Source: Halisarca cf. caerulea (taxonomy: Eukaryota; Porifera; Demospongiae; Chondrillida; Halisarcidae). From it: 64,000 nt of DNA. Made by a program: the position numbers and the translations under genes. The notes beneath the pieces are model-generated. The model worked only from the letters and a program-made list of their open reading frames with translations, ran no database searches and was not told the DNA's origin. This document shows positions 54,360 through 64,000 of this stretch, one piece after another (the stretch's first letter is position 1; each line of letters starts with the position of its first letter). Location: contig CAUJGJ010000188.1 of the NCBI GenBank assembly GCA_963170055.1, positions 697,671-761,670 on the forward strand, written 5' to 3'.

Positions 54360-57300
54360 CTAATCTAAGATGTCAACATCCCCAAGAGGGATGCTAGAAA
54401 TAGGGAGGGACCCCAGAACCAAGACTGCATTCCCCACCTGAATTGCCATGGAAATCCTCTGAATCAGGAAATCGTGCGATTTTGGCTCCCCTGTGGACAT
54501 TCTGAGACGTCTACCGAGATGTCTCAGGAAGGACTTTGAAAGAGGGCCAATGGTACCACCAGACTCCACAGCAACAGCTTGAAACTGGTAAAGACAGTCA
54601 AGATGTGAGTATTTCTTCACCTTTTCAACTTCAGCATGGGCAGCTGCTCCCCCAGGCTCACTGGATGCTCTGTGGAGGTTGGAAGGACAGAAGGTGTCCA
54701 CACAGGTAGCATCCCACACAAAGAACTTCCCCTCTGTCCAAGGGACCATAGTCATACCATCTGGGCGTTTTCCGTCTGAGCGGTGAAGGCCAGATGGCTC
54801 CAATCGAGAGGGAATCTTGGCAGCAACCAAAGAGCGATGAATGATATCATTTAAGGCATTGTGCCGGGAGATCCGCCCCTGGCTTGACCTGCAGCTCAGG
54901 CCATGGCGGGCTTGATGGTCTACATCTTTGCCACAGTGAGTGCAGGTGTGGGGTTGGACTATTGGAGCACCTAATCTCAAACCTATGGCAGTCCGTAAGA
55001 TCTCATTGGACATGCGAAGTCCAAGGGAGGAGACCGGTGGAGCATTAAGCCAAGCACCGGATTCCCTTGATCTGGCAGCCAAGAGACGGGCTCTTGATTC
55101 CTGATCATGGCAGCTGGAGAGGAGGGATTCAAACATGACGTCCACTCTAGGTTTATCCCAAGATTTTTGCTGACTGGGGGAAGTAGGGAGAGGTGTATCT
55201 GGTGGTAGATCCTGTCTCCAGACATGCAAAGCTGAGTCCCTTTCTGTGTAGGTGGTGGTCGATAGATGACAGGGAAGAAGATGGTGCATAAGCTTGGAGG
55301 CTCCATCAGCCGAGGCCAAGAAGGCAGAAGGTGCAAGATAGGAGGCACTCCTGATGCCTAGATCACCAGAACCTATAGGAAGCGTGGCTTGCAGCCAGGA
55401 TGGATCATCAGGATGAAAATCGATATTAACATGCAGACATGTACATTTAGAAGCAAGTCTCCTGATGATCAAGGTGATCAGGATGAAAATCGATATTAAC
55501 GATTCTGGAAACGATGGACACCAGTAGATTATCCCAGGATGACAGATGAGAAGGCTGGAGATGTACGCAAGATGTGTAGAAGTTTGGGGGTGGCAAGAGA
55601 GTGGCGAAGGATGGTGAAAGCATCATGCGATTGCAAGTGGCATAATCGCTCACCTACCAACTTCAGCTGGTGAAGCTGGATGTCTAAACAAGCATCCATG
55701 GCCCTGCCACCTAAGGGTGAGCCCAGCAATGTAGTTTTTTGCACATCAACAAACTGTAACCCGGGGAAGGTGGTTAGCAAACTCTCAACAGTAGACGGGT
55801 CATGTGATATTAACTCCGATTTATCCACATTGAGGAACAATCCCAAAACTTCACCATGCTCTTCAATTCTTTTCAAATCAGAGGCAATGTCATGAAGATT
55901 GCCGCCTATGGTGCCATCATCCAAGTAGAATACCTTGAATTCGGATGTTAAACTGGATACTAGCTTGTGAATAGATATGCAAAACAACAAAGGACCAATT
56001 GGATCGCCTTGTTGGATCCCTTCTGATGAGAGAATCTGTTCACCTTCCCATAACAAAACTGATGGGGCTGAGTATGCTAAGGAAATGAAAGGCAGCAGCT
56101 CTGGGATAAACTCTTTGATGGCATCAAGCATTTTATCCCGTCTAAGGCTGTTGAAAGCATTCCTGAAATCAACTTTTAAGATGGCCTTTTGTGATGGAAG
56201 GTGATTGAGATATACTCTACTGGCGTGAACTGCTGCTTCAGCCCCCCCTGAAACTCCAAAGCCTAGCTGGTGTGGGGCTAAAAGGTCTGGGCAAGACTTC
56301 AGGGCATGCAGACATGTACATTTAGAAGCAAGTCTCCTGATGGTACAACCTATAGCAATTGGACGGATGCCACCCCCTTTTTTCCTGAGAGCGAGGAATG
56401 TGGCACCAAACAATAGGGGGCAAATGGCCTTTGGGGTTCTGCCTTCAAGGATCAAGGTGATCAGCTGCACCAAGGCCTTCAAGAGGAGCACACCCCCATC
56501 CCCAGCAGATAAACCAGTGAGATCCTTAAGATGTTGAGGAAGGAGACCATCAGGACCCCCTCCAGATCCATTGGGGAACGACATGATCGCTTTCTTAACA
56601 TCCTCAGTGTTAATTGGGAATTGTAAAGGGGCATTACATGGATCCAGATCAGCCACGGTGGAGCTGCAAGGTGGATGTTTGAGTCTAAGAGCTTCCAGGG
56701 TCTCATTTGAATGCTCTGCTATGGCATCTTCACTACACAACAACCTCACCACTCCCCTGTAGTTTCCTTCCTCCAGTTTACTGGATACTCTAGCAGCCAG
56801 TTTATCCATAGAACCACGCATCTTTGGCTGAGATGTATTTGAAATTGCAGAATTTGAGGTATAAGCACCTGGCACATCAAGGCTGAGGGACTGCTGAGAT
56901 ACCTGCATGTTGACTAGAGATGACAGATTCCACCTCTTACCGCTCCTTTGAGGGGCATGAAGACATTTCTTTGGGAATTGTAGGAGTCTTAGCCAACTGA
57001 GGATGTCGTTCTTGCCAATGACCTGATCGATCAATGAAGTCAGTTTTCTTGCGGTTGTTGTTCTAGATAGTCGGGGTATTCTTTTTAGCATTTTCCTAGG
57101 TTGACTTAGGAGGGATTGCGTTTGCTGGATTACAGCGCTGAAATCACCAGGTGTGGCTTCGTCGGCGATCGTACCACAGGTTCCCACGTCGGCAGGAGGG
57201 GGGAAGCTTTCACATGAGACAACAGGGCTAACAATATCAACCACAGAAGAGGATAATCTTGTGGATGATGATTGGCTGGGCATACCGCGATGCTCATTTT

Positions 57301-57511
57301 CACTTGTCCGCTCACTTGTGACAGGCGTGATGTCTTCATTAACAATCAAGTTGCCGGTATTTTCACATCTGCTCGGATTAGAAAGGGAAGGCCGGCAATC
57401 TACACAAGGTAAACCTTTCTTTACACATTGGCATCAAATACATTTACCGTTCTTCATACAAGAACAGCAGCGCGATTGAGAGCGCGATCGGGAACCCATT
57501 CTTGTCGCCAT
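54360..57511 (-). pseudogene. Non-LTR retrotransposon ORF: reverse transcriptase plus restriction-like endonuclease
   Basis: The minus-strand start MATRMGSRSRSQSRCCSCMK opens a Cys-rich motif (C-x-C-K, CVKKGLPCVDCRPS) interrupted by TGA at about 57439. A linker follows, then the reverse transcriptase: GGGPDGLLPQHL, LRKKGGGIRPIAIG, AILKVDFRNAFNSL, GIQQGDPIGPLLFC and the catalytic FYLDDG (about 55914). Next is a zinc knuckle CTHCGKDVDHQARHGLSC (about 54890-54945). A PD-(D/E)xK-type endonuclease follows, KRPDGMTMVPWTEGKFFVWD, then ATCVDTF, as in R2/Hero-type site-specific non-LTR elements. The subfamily is uncertain. A patchwork insertion at about 55431-55480 breaks the frame between the two halves. 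No poly-A tail is clear; an AT-rich region lies beyond the 3' end. Confidence 0.82.
55431..55481 (-). repeat. Templated insertion inside the reverse transcriptase gene
   Basis: 55431-55467 is an exact copy of 56306-56342 in the same gene (ATGCAGACATGTACATTTAG...). The following GATCAAGGTGATCAG (55467-55481) copies 56450-56464. The inserted patch is bracketed by a direct repeat CAGGATGAAAATCGATATTA at 55409 and 55479. Without it the protein would continue LVSIVSRI-NIDFHPDDPSWL. Confidence 0.85.
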
Positions 57512-57530
57512 CTTGAATCAATCGACCATA

Positions 57531-58197
57531 TTAACAGTTTTAAGCATACTGTATAAGCGAAGTATGTTATAATAATTGTATCTGTCTATCAAAATGAATA
57601 TTGCAAACTAACCATTTTTTGACTTCTCCATGATATAGGAATACACCAATTATTTCATGAATGAAAATCATGTCTATGTTTCTCTCGTTCAGCAATATTG
57701 CTCCAGCTGTACACATTATAATTATTTTTATAAATTTTTCATACATGTGAATGAATTAACATGTATCTGGATGGTAATGCATGCGAATCAAATTAATGAA
57801 ATACAGTCTTACTTGCAGTTACAGACTGGTCCAACTGCTTGTAGCTGCTAATAATAGCCTCCAGCCATTGTAAATCATCTCTATTATGTGCCTTTATCAG
57901 CCCATCCAATTGTTTAAGGGTTGTGTGTCAGAATGAGCAGAAATTCCCGTTTTGCACAGCCTTTCTTGAACCTGCAATGAAAACTTATTACATGTGCATC
58001 AAAACTGTGCCATCAACAGTTTTAAGCATACTGTATAAGCGAAGTATGTTATAATAATTGTATCTGTCTATCAAAATGAATATTGCAAACTAACCATTTT
58101 TTGACTTCTCCATGATATAGGAATACACCAATTATTTCATGAATGAAAATCATGTCTATGTTTCTCTCGTTCAACAATATTGCTCCAGCTGTACACA
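57531..58197. repeat. Direct duplication, ~185-bp units 57531-57717 and 58014-58197
   Basis: Both units run from AACAGTTTTAAGCATACTGT through GCTCCAGCTGTACACA, with only one internal mismatch (GTTCAGCAA versus GTTCAACAA). The right unit is continuous with a putative exon (58075-58292); the left unit ends abruptly in AT-rich sequence. This is therefore a partial, recent duplication of that exon and its intron, not a pair of LTRs. Confidence 0.88.
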
Positions 58198-58292
58198 TAG
58201 CAGGATGGCATGATTGCTCATCAATCCCCTTAATTAGATTCCTTGTTCTGACTTTACCTACAATGGCCTTCAAATATGCTGCAATTAACGGT
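58075..58292 (-). CDS. Putative exon of an element-type protein (DUF6589-like N-terminus?)
   Basis: On the minus strand, between an acceptor TTGATGCAG and a donor GTTAGT, the frame reads YPPLIAAYLKAIVGKVRTRN, SCHPAMCTAGAILLNERNID and MIFIHEIIGVFLYHGEVKK. The spacing P-x-L-x...PAMCxAxxILLxxRNxxM...IIGxxLxxGxxxK resembles the conserved N-terminal segment of DUF6589-linked transposon proteins. This resemblance is from memory and weak. A duplicate of its 3' half lies at 57600-57717. It could join the frame at 58536-59009 by splicing. Confidence 0.3.
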
Positions 58293-58535
58293 GGGTACAT
58301 TCTGCATCAATTATTTCCATGATAAATGATACGATACAGCTGCATCAAAGACATCCTTCTTATGTTTCATCAGTAGTAAAACATTAGTAGCATCCGTCTT
58401 GCCATTGGTGTTTTACTTCTCTTTTGATGGATATGGTGCAACTTTTTTGGTTTGTCAGAGACAGGTATTCTGGATATTGGCATTTTCTGTGCTTGCAAAC
58501 GTGTGTTGATGGGTGGACATGCATGGAATCAGGAG

Positions 58536-59009
58536 TCAGTAGAGTTTGGTTTTACTAGTGGATGTGCCAGCATCAGACTGAGTACTGTTTGGACTTGAAA
58601 CAGTGGTAGGGACAAAAAGACTTTGGTAAGATATAAATGGTACTGGTGTTGGTCTAGACGATGTATATCTCTTAGCAGCTGGAGAGATCCCAGATCCATG
58701 AATGGATGGCAACATCACACGTTTTCTATATACTAACAGCTGCTTGTATCGTTCTTCCACCATCTGTAGTAGCCTGCATTCCTTCATCTCCAACTCTTCT
58801 TCTAGTTTCTCGATATCACCAACAGTAGTAGAGCACTGTCTGTAGGCAACAGCTACATGTTTAGATCGAATCCTTGCGCCAATATGACAAATCTCATCCA
58901 GTTTCCTACCAAAATCCATCAGCGCAAGGTAATATTTAATGCTTCTTCTTTTTTTTGTTTGGACGTTTCTGGATGCACACACAGCATATCGATTGTTGGA
59001 TTCAGTCAT
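58536..59009 (-). CDS. Hypothetical coiled-coil protein (157 aa or first exon)
   Basis: An open frame starts MTESNNRYAVCASRNVQTKK. There is a basic segment, a predicted coiled coil from the heptad-like VGDIEKLEEELEMKECRLLQ, then MVEERYKQLL, and a Ser/Thr/Pro-rich tail (SSPNSTQSDAGTSTSKTKLY). I do not recognise the family. Its position upstream of, and on the same strand as, the putative exon at 58075-58292 suggests they belong to one mobile-element gene. It might be spurious. Confidence 0.35.
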   Translation of the reverse strand: MTESNNRYAVCASRNVQTKKRRSIKYYLALMDFGRKLDEICHIGARIRSKHVAVAYRQCSTTVGDIEKLEEELEMKECRLLQMVEERYKQLLVYRKRVMLPSIHGSGISPAAKRYTSSRPTPVPFISYQSLFVPTTVSSPNSTQSDAGTSTSKTKLY

Positions 59010-59162
59010 TAAAATCTTTAAACATCTAATCCTTTACGGCTTAGAAATAGAACACCGTACGATAACTCTGCGAGCAATTATCAACATGTACATTGAACGC
59101 TGAACATTAATTTAAAAATCGTCTGCGGACATTAATTAACGCCCCTGAGCGGTGCCTGCTCG

Positions 59163-59250
59163 AGGTGTGAAAAGTACAATATCTGCTAGACCCTACTTTT
59201 CCTCCCCCACGCAAATGGTAAAAGTAGGGGCTAGCAGCTAGACTACTTTC
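59163..59250. repeat. Hairpin repeat, inverted copy of 50618-50690
   Basis: GAGGTGTGAAAAGTACAATA, then CTACTTTTCCTCC, pairs with GGTAAAAGTAGGGGCTAGCA within itself. The whole is the inverse of the copy at 50618. The two copies are 8.5 kb apart. Confidence 0.6.
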
Positions 59251-59492
59251 ATGTACGTAACTACGTATGACACAAAATATGATTATGTACATTTATTTCC
59301 CTGACCATGTATTAATACTATACCTCACCATATTCAAGCAATTATTAACCTCATTCACACAATGTTCTTCCCTGTCAGCATATTGTGAACAATCTACAAA
59401 AGCAATTGCTTTGACGCAAAGCCCTGTAGACATGTTTTGTAATTTTTGTCAATTTTCTACTTGTAAATGTTGTTTTCTTGTTTACTACTCAG

Positions 59493-59595
59493 GACATGAC
59501 CACAACATCTCTTCTATTTGTTTCATGCCTTCTGGGGACTTTGTTTTATCATCTTCTCGGGACAAGACAATTAAGATGTGGGAGGTATCAACAGG
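59493..59595 (+). CDS. PAFAH1B1: LIS1 exon: WD40 blade 3
   Basis: A 103-nt exon with acceptor TTACTACTCAG and donor GTATGT. It encodes [20 protein letters not shown], then [20 protein letters not shown]-x-SS and [14 protein letters not shown] are LIS1 signatures. It enters in phase 1, completing a glycine codon, and leaves in phase 2. The intron upstream is 11.3 kb and holds a Tc1 relic, several MITEs and a 3-kb non-LTR retrotransposon. Confidence 0.97.
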
Positions 59596-59800
59596 GTATG
59601 TACACAATGTAGCAGTATTGATGTATTGCTTTTTTACTTTATAATGTGCATTGTCTTAGCGGTTATTGTCGCAAATGGAATGTCATCATGTTTTTCATGA
59701 ATAGTGTAGAAATGAATCCCATTTTAAAATGTTTGTACACCCTTGTTTGTGCGTTTTTTAGATCATCTAATGTATAAGATAAAAATTGCACTTGAGAAAT

Positions 59801-60211
59801 CAAGGGTGTAGCCAGGATTTTTTTCTACTGAGGCAAAACCTTGAACCTATAGCGGGTTAATATAGTAACATAAATTTTGTTTGTATAATCTGCGATTGCA
59901 ACGCATGTCATTCAAGCAGCACATGGCAGCTGACGCAAACTCTATTTTTGGAACAAGTATAGTGGAATTGAGCAGCACTAATTGAAAGCTTAAACTAATT
60001 GTGCTATTCTAGAGGTTTTTTTTGCAGCTAATACATAGTATCATCTCAAGGATATTTGTGTTTTCTTGAATTCAGTATGTAAAAAGCTTAGTGCTTTGAG
60101 TCACATTTTGTCAGTTCTCACCCTTCTTCAAATATCCTTTAGAATTTTCTTCATGGTTGGAATTTGAGCCAAGGCAAATGCCTCAGGTGCTTTATAGCTG
60201 GCTACGCCCTG
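59801..60211. mobile_element. hAT-like MITE
   Basis: CAAGGGTGTAGCCAGGA and AGCTGGCTACGCCCTGG are inverted ends of the type CAGGGGCGTAGCCAG common in hAT MITEs. Inside, TACTGAGGCAAAACC and GGCAAATGCCTCAGG pair as well. The flanks GAGAAAT and GGAAAT may be a decayed target duplication. No gene. Confidence 0.65.
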
Positions 60212-60220
60212 GGAAATGTA

Positions 60221-60964
60221 CATTATGCACCAAAGATAGTTTACGTGAAGTAATTGTATCACACTGCGATCACTGAATCTTCACGCTGTGATTGTGAGGA
60301 AACGCTAACATGATCCCAAATATTTCTCACCATGATCCTGAATAGCCTAAATTTTACCATGATCTCGTAGATTCCGTAAAGGATTCAGTTAAAGCATTGC
60401 AATGCCGACAGCGTCGAGATTCTGCTTGCTAATGCAATGAATTTCTCCAAGTTGAAGTTTTCTTCTGTCGTTTTCACTATGTAATCATTTTCCAGGTGAG
60501 AAGAGGTTCTATGAAGTTATCGTAAATGATATCTACCCTGTCAAAAGTCTTACAGAAGGTTGTAAAAAAACAATGTGTAAGACAGCGAAAACTGTTTCGA
60601 AGAATTCTCAGAAGAGCAATGGTGGGCAGCCATTGTTGTTTAAGTATATTTTCATTTATTTACATTTGTGTGAGTGCTTACAGTATTGCTGCGCGCTGCA
60701 CTGTTTTGCATACTTGGAGAAAGATGAAACTTTAAAGTGAACTTTAAATTACAAAACTCACATCAGGTTTGGCTACAATGTCAAATTATCTACACCTATC
60801 GTGATCACAAGTAAAATTTACAACACGATTGTGACATGATCCTGCTGAGTTCACCGTGCGATCTTGTATATTTCACGGCAAGATCACTATTTCTTAGAGT
60901 CATTATCACGTCTCTTTCACAGCATGATCACTTCACTTCACGTAAACTTTTTTGGTGTATACTG
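60221..60964. mobile_element. TIR element, family E, diverged copy
   Basis: The right end GTTTACGTGAAGTGAAGTG (inverse), then TTTTTTGGTGTATACTG before TA, is clear. The left end CATTATGCACCAAAGATAGT, then TTACGTGAAGT, is diverged. CxCxxTGATC words repeat in both arms, as in family E at 10087. No transposase relic is evident, although the middle (TTCCAGGTGAGAAGAGGTTC) matches 10340-10360 of that copy. Confidence 0.75.
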
Positions 60965-61050
60965 TAGGTATTGCTTCAAAACCTACAAAGGCACATGCTA
61001 CCAAGTGGAGCTCACTGATGAGAGATGAGACCTGTAAAACCTTCCTAGTG
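60965..61050 (+). repeat. Flank repeat shared with 20806-20900
   Basis: TAGGTATTGCTTCAAAACCT, ACAAAGGCAC and GTGGAGCTCACTGATGAGAG, then ATGAGACCT, align with the sequence right of the family B fragment at 20616-20805. The match begins at the very TA that ends the element in both places. Confidence 0.75.
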
Positions 61051-61654
61051 ACCTGTAGCTCAGTTCAAAAACATAATAATGGGAATAATAATAATAATCT
61101 GAAAATGATACTGGTGTTGTAGATCATATTTTGCCATCTGTACCTCAAAAGTCTTTAAAGAGATGGTCTTACAAAGCTTTTTGACCTGCGTATGTACCTT
61201 GTCTTGTAGCTGGTGTGAAAATGCACCATAACTGCTCATGAAAAGCTATAATCTCCACACTGTTAGTTTTTGAGTGAAAGCAAAGTTGTGCTAATGTACG
61301 TATGGTGGCCATGATTTCCTGTGTCAATTCTCCTACATATAGAATACTACCATACTCAATAATAGAATTATTTCATATGCAGTACAATTCAAATTTGCTG
61401 TCTAGTGATATACATTCCAAGACCTTGATAAAGTCCATGAAGTGCCATCATTTACCAGGAGAGCCATTAATGTGGTCTGCAGTCATTTGTAAAAAGCGTA
61501 CACAATTATTGTATAATTCTGTCAATATGTGTATTTGGGCATGTAATTTATTGCAAGGCATCATGTTTAACTTGTGTTATATAGTGTACTCTTCACCTAA
61601 ATGCAGTAAAGTATATGAAAGATGCTTTCTTTTTAACGTATAATCTTATCCCAG

Positions 61655-61719
61655 GTACTGTGTGAAGACATTTGAAGGACATAGTGAATGGGTACGTCAA
61701 GTCAAAGTTAGTCCAGATG
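61655..61719 (+). CDS. PAFAH1B1: LIS1 exon: WD40 blade 4 start
   Basis: A 65-nt exon with acceptor CTTATCCCAG and donor GTAAGT. It encodes YCVKTFEGHSEWVRQVKVSP, then D, with the GHxEWVR motif seen in LIS1 blade 4. It leaves in phase 1. No further LIS1 exon was found between here and 64000, so the gene continues beyond the window. Confidence 0.95.
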
Positions 61720-61721
61720 GT

Positions 61722-62930
61722 AAGTGTCCATTTCACTAGGCAAGAACAGATGAAGATGTATTGCTGGAAGCCAAGGGTACTTGTATAGCTTCCCTTTCCA
61801 CTAACTAGTTTTCCATTGGGAACTTGATGCAGAGTATAATTTTGCAATATCACTCAAAATCAACATTTTGCAGACTTGTTTTCACAACTCTGAAAAAATA
61901 TTGATGATTTATTATCCAAGCTGTCATAAATTCAAATTTTGTAGCCTTGCCTCATCGTCCATACTCTGAATGGCTGGTAAAAAATATGTACATGTGAAAG
62001 TAGGTTACACTTTTACATACACATACCGACGTTATCGTGGGACTAAACTTGCTCAGGTTCAATATTTTAAGGTTCTTTCCAGTTATTATTTTGTAGCATT
62101 ACCATTGTTAGTCCTGCCAGCTGTGACCCACATTTGTACACAAGCGCTGGGGGCGGGTAAGGGGAACATACGTAGGTCCAGCAATCAGACTCTTTGACCC
62201 TTATTTATGGTCAATAATATTGATGCCTTGTGGTTGTTGTGTTATGAGTCTGAAGAAAAACACTCATGTTATTTCGTACATACATGAAGCCAAGACACAT
62301 GTACAGTATTGATTAAAGATAGGTAGCCATGCTACACGCGTGTGACACGAGCGTAAAATACTACTCGTGCGAGTAGAATTGTTACTCGTACAAGTAAAAA
62401 TGGCGACATGTTAATAAGTTGGTATTTTCAACGTATAATTGTAGTACATTAAGTGTTATTTCAGAGAGCAAATTGACGGGTGATTGTAAGAACAAAGTCA
62501 TGGATACCACCTTGGGATCAACTCGTGGCGAATATCCCTATGCCCCTCCCAATTCAATCGAAGATAGTTCGTCTTTTCCCAGCTGCTCGTCAAAGTAACG
62601 GTTTATTTTCGGAAATTGGCCACTTCGATGCTATCTTGTAATCTTACGGGTACATGCATATGTGGCAGGCTGCAGCTGCAAGCAGCTGCATAAAGCATAA
62701 TACACAGTACAATTTAAGACAACACCAAGTATGTATTACTATAGTATTAAAAGATATAAAAATAAAAAGTAATCGTGATTCTGTTGGTGATTATTTTGTT
62801 GTGTTACTCTCAAATTTCACTCAATATCATTGCATGCAAGAACACAAGTCACTAATTGAAAATTTTAATAAGAAAATTAACAAAAATTGAAAATATTCTA
62901 ACGTCTATGAAAACAACTCCAAACTACAGT
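61722..62930. other. Unassigned LIS1 intron sequence
   Basis: No LIS1 exon or other gene was recognised. A palindromic tract ACTCGTGCGAGTAG / TTACTCGTACAAGTA lies at 62363-62397. Confidence 0.35.
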
Positions 62931-62932
62931 TC

Positions 62933-64000
62933 TCAAAGTACTTTGCGCATCTCTTCCTGTAAGTACTCTTTGCTGCTGGGGTCTTCCCTAACAGCAAGGG
63001 ACATAGCCATAGCTATGGCAAATTGTTCACAGTCACTCCCACCTTTCTGCCTCCGGCATCTTACATGTTGAATTGCCTCCAATCTACATCGGAAATTCAT
63101 TTGGACAATGCAAGCACCTTTGTTATTAAGTATATACACACAGACTATATTCATATATACACACAGACTTTCCATTAGATTCACTAGCTGCCACAATCAG
63201 TGATTTCTTTTAATGTGCAATATCTGTAAAGCGCCTACTGTTGGACGACTATGGGCTTGATTTTGCAACATTGTCAGTGGGAAACCGTTTATGTGTGAAA
63301 ACTGCATCTTGATGAGGCGCTGTTCAAAGTTTAAGTGCTGGTCTTCAAGCAACTCACCATCTGTGAGTATACGATGATCCCTAAATGTCAAAACTATGTC
63401 TTGACAGCGTAACCATTGGTCAGAAGGCTGGGGCTGTTGAGCTGTCTGTTCCCCCAATTTAGTACTAGGCAGGCCCAAGAGCGAATTTGTCTGATGCCTC
63501 TGGGGAAGGTCCTACATAGGTTTTGCTGCAGGTTCCTGGGAAAGGTCCTCTGTAGGTATTGCTGCAGGCTCCCAGGGTAGGTCCTCTGTAGGTTTTGCTG
63601 CAGGCTCCCAGGGAAGGTCCTCTGTAGGTTTTGCTGCAGGCTCCTGGGGTACGTCCTCTGTACGTTTTGCTACATATTCCTGAGGAATATCCTCTGTAGG
63701 TTTTGCCACTGCAGGTTCTTCAGACTCAGTAGTGTCTCTAGAGTTGCCTGCTGAACGCTTCTCAGGCAATAATTTCTTTAGTGATATGCATTGCGTAATT
63801 TCCTTAATACGATGCCTTGCCTTTTCCTCCAAATCACCAGAGCCTTCAAATACCAGTGAACATGGGATTTCTAGTCCACCCTGGGGTAAATCCTCACTCC
63901 TTCTCCTTTGACCAGTGACAGAGCAGGTGATTCTTCCACCATGACATAAAAGTAGCAAGCAAATGCAAGAATCTTCTGTGGAACATGGTCAACGGTACTA
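62933..64000 (-). pseudogene. HIRAN-Ulp1-like protein, second copy, partial
   Basis: Read on minus from the window edge: a decayed HIRAN segment (VDHVPQKILAFACYFY, then after a shift LCHGGRITCSVTGQRRRSED, LPQGGLEIPCSLVFEGSGD), a linker with 12-residue repeats (EPAAKPTEDLPW), and an Ulp1-like part. That part has IVLTFRDHRILTDGELLEDQ, HLNFEQRLIKMQFSHINGF and the Cys-box equivalent KGGSDCEQFAIAMAMSLAVR (catalytic C, with G replaced by E). Frames break at about 63950, 63505 and 63200. Order and wording (LPQGGLEIPC, DGELLxxxHLNFxQxLxKxQFxHIxG) parallel the gene at 14616-15614, so the two are one family. The first part of the HIRAN domain lies beyond 64000. No pogo-like transposase is seen nearby. 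Confidence 0.75.
63511..63716 (-). repeat. 36-bp coding minisatellite
   Basis: Nearly six head-to-tail units starting CCTCTGTAGGTTTTGCTGCA, at 63511, 63547, 63583, 63619, 63655 and 63691. All keep length 36, so the frame is preserved and each encodes a 12-residue PTEDLP-x-EPAAK repeat. The copy at 14616 lacks it. Confidence 0.92.

Larger units (their letters stand above)
8237..61719 (+). other. PAFAH1B1: LIS1/PAFAH1B1 locus (internal part, 7 exons seen)
   Basis: The seven exons listed separately encode a continuous LIS1 segment, from the coiled coil behind the LisH motif through the third to fourth WD40 repeat. Exon phases chain correctly (0,0,1,2,1,1,2,1) and every border is AG/GT. LIS1 binds dynein and NudE and supports nuclear migration and mitosis in animals and fungi. 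Introns here are about 12.9, 11.7, 14.4, 0.5, 11.3 and 2.1 kb, and the large ones consist mostly of mobile elements. The LisH exon should lie upstream of position 8237 and was not recognised within 1-8236, so it is probably left of the window. The remaining four or so WD40 blades should lie beyond 64000. I see no second host gene. Confidence 0.95.

Noticed and set aside
57531..58197. The near-identical 185-bp direct repeats as LTRs
   Set aside because: Only about 300 bp lie between them, with no primer-binding site or polypurine tract, and the right copy runs on into a putative exon.

Overview
The window is nuclear DNA of an animal. It holds one recognisable host gene, the plus-strand orthologue of LIS1/PAFAH1B1 (dynein regulator, beta subunit of platelet-activating-factor acetylhydrolase 1B). 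Seven exons lie at 8237-8311, 21263-21320, 32997-33111, 47525-47658, 48163-48234, 59493-59595 and 61655-61719. All are in phase and have AG/GT borders. The LisH-coding 5' exons and the last WD40 exons are not seen and should lie outside the window. The AT-rich base composition and the mobile-element types (PIF/Harbinger, pogo-like, Tc1, DUF7869, Mutator-YqaJ, HIRAN-Ulp1) suggest an early-branching metazoan such as a sponge or cnidarian. That assignment is inference.

Nearly everything else is transposable elements packed into the LIS1 introns and 5' flank, often nested. Left flank (1-8236): TIR elements, plus an intact PIF/Harbinger element (2671-5771, TTA target duplication) inside a Tc1-type MITE. 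Intron 8.3-21.3 kb: several Tc1-type non-autonomous elements, a 192-bp palindrome, and a 6-kb composite (14360-20346). The composite is a Tc1 element with a Tc1 transposase and a BEN-domain gene. Nested in it is a 3-kb element that pairs a pogo-like transposase with a HIRAN-Ulp1-like protein. Intron 21.3-33.0 kb: a second Tc1 element of the same TIR family (21601-28469), carrying a broken Harbinger transposase, a Tudor-like/coiled-coil accessory gene and a Tc1 transposase split by a 2.5-kb insertion. Intron 33.1-47.5 kb: a palindromic 22-bp satellite, a DUF7869-type element, a long-TIR element with an integrase-core relic, and a Mutator-like plus YqaJ-nuclease gene. Intron 48.2-59.5 kb: a Tc1 relic, MITEs, and a non-LTR retrotransposon with a restriction-like endonuclease (54360-57511). 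Right end: a second, decayed HIRAN-Ulp1 gene running off the window.

For brevity the TA-flanked TIR families are lettered: A (921, 6314), B (2109, 8814, 11220, 20616), C (31824, 33332, 48734), D (13074, 30895), E (10087, 60221), F (14360, 21601). Only the Harbinger transposase reads through without a break; most other element genes carry stops or frameshifts. Several insertions can be dated relative to one another because removing the inner element restores the outer sequence exactly. Coordinates of TIR ends were read by eye and may be off by a base or two.
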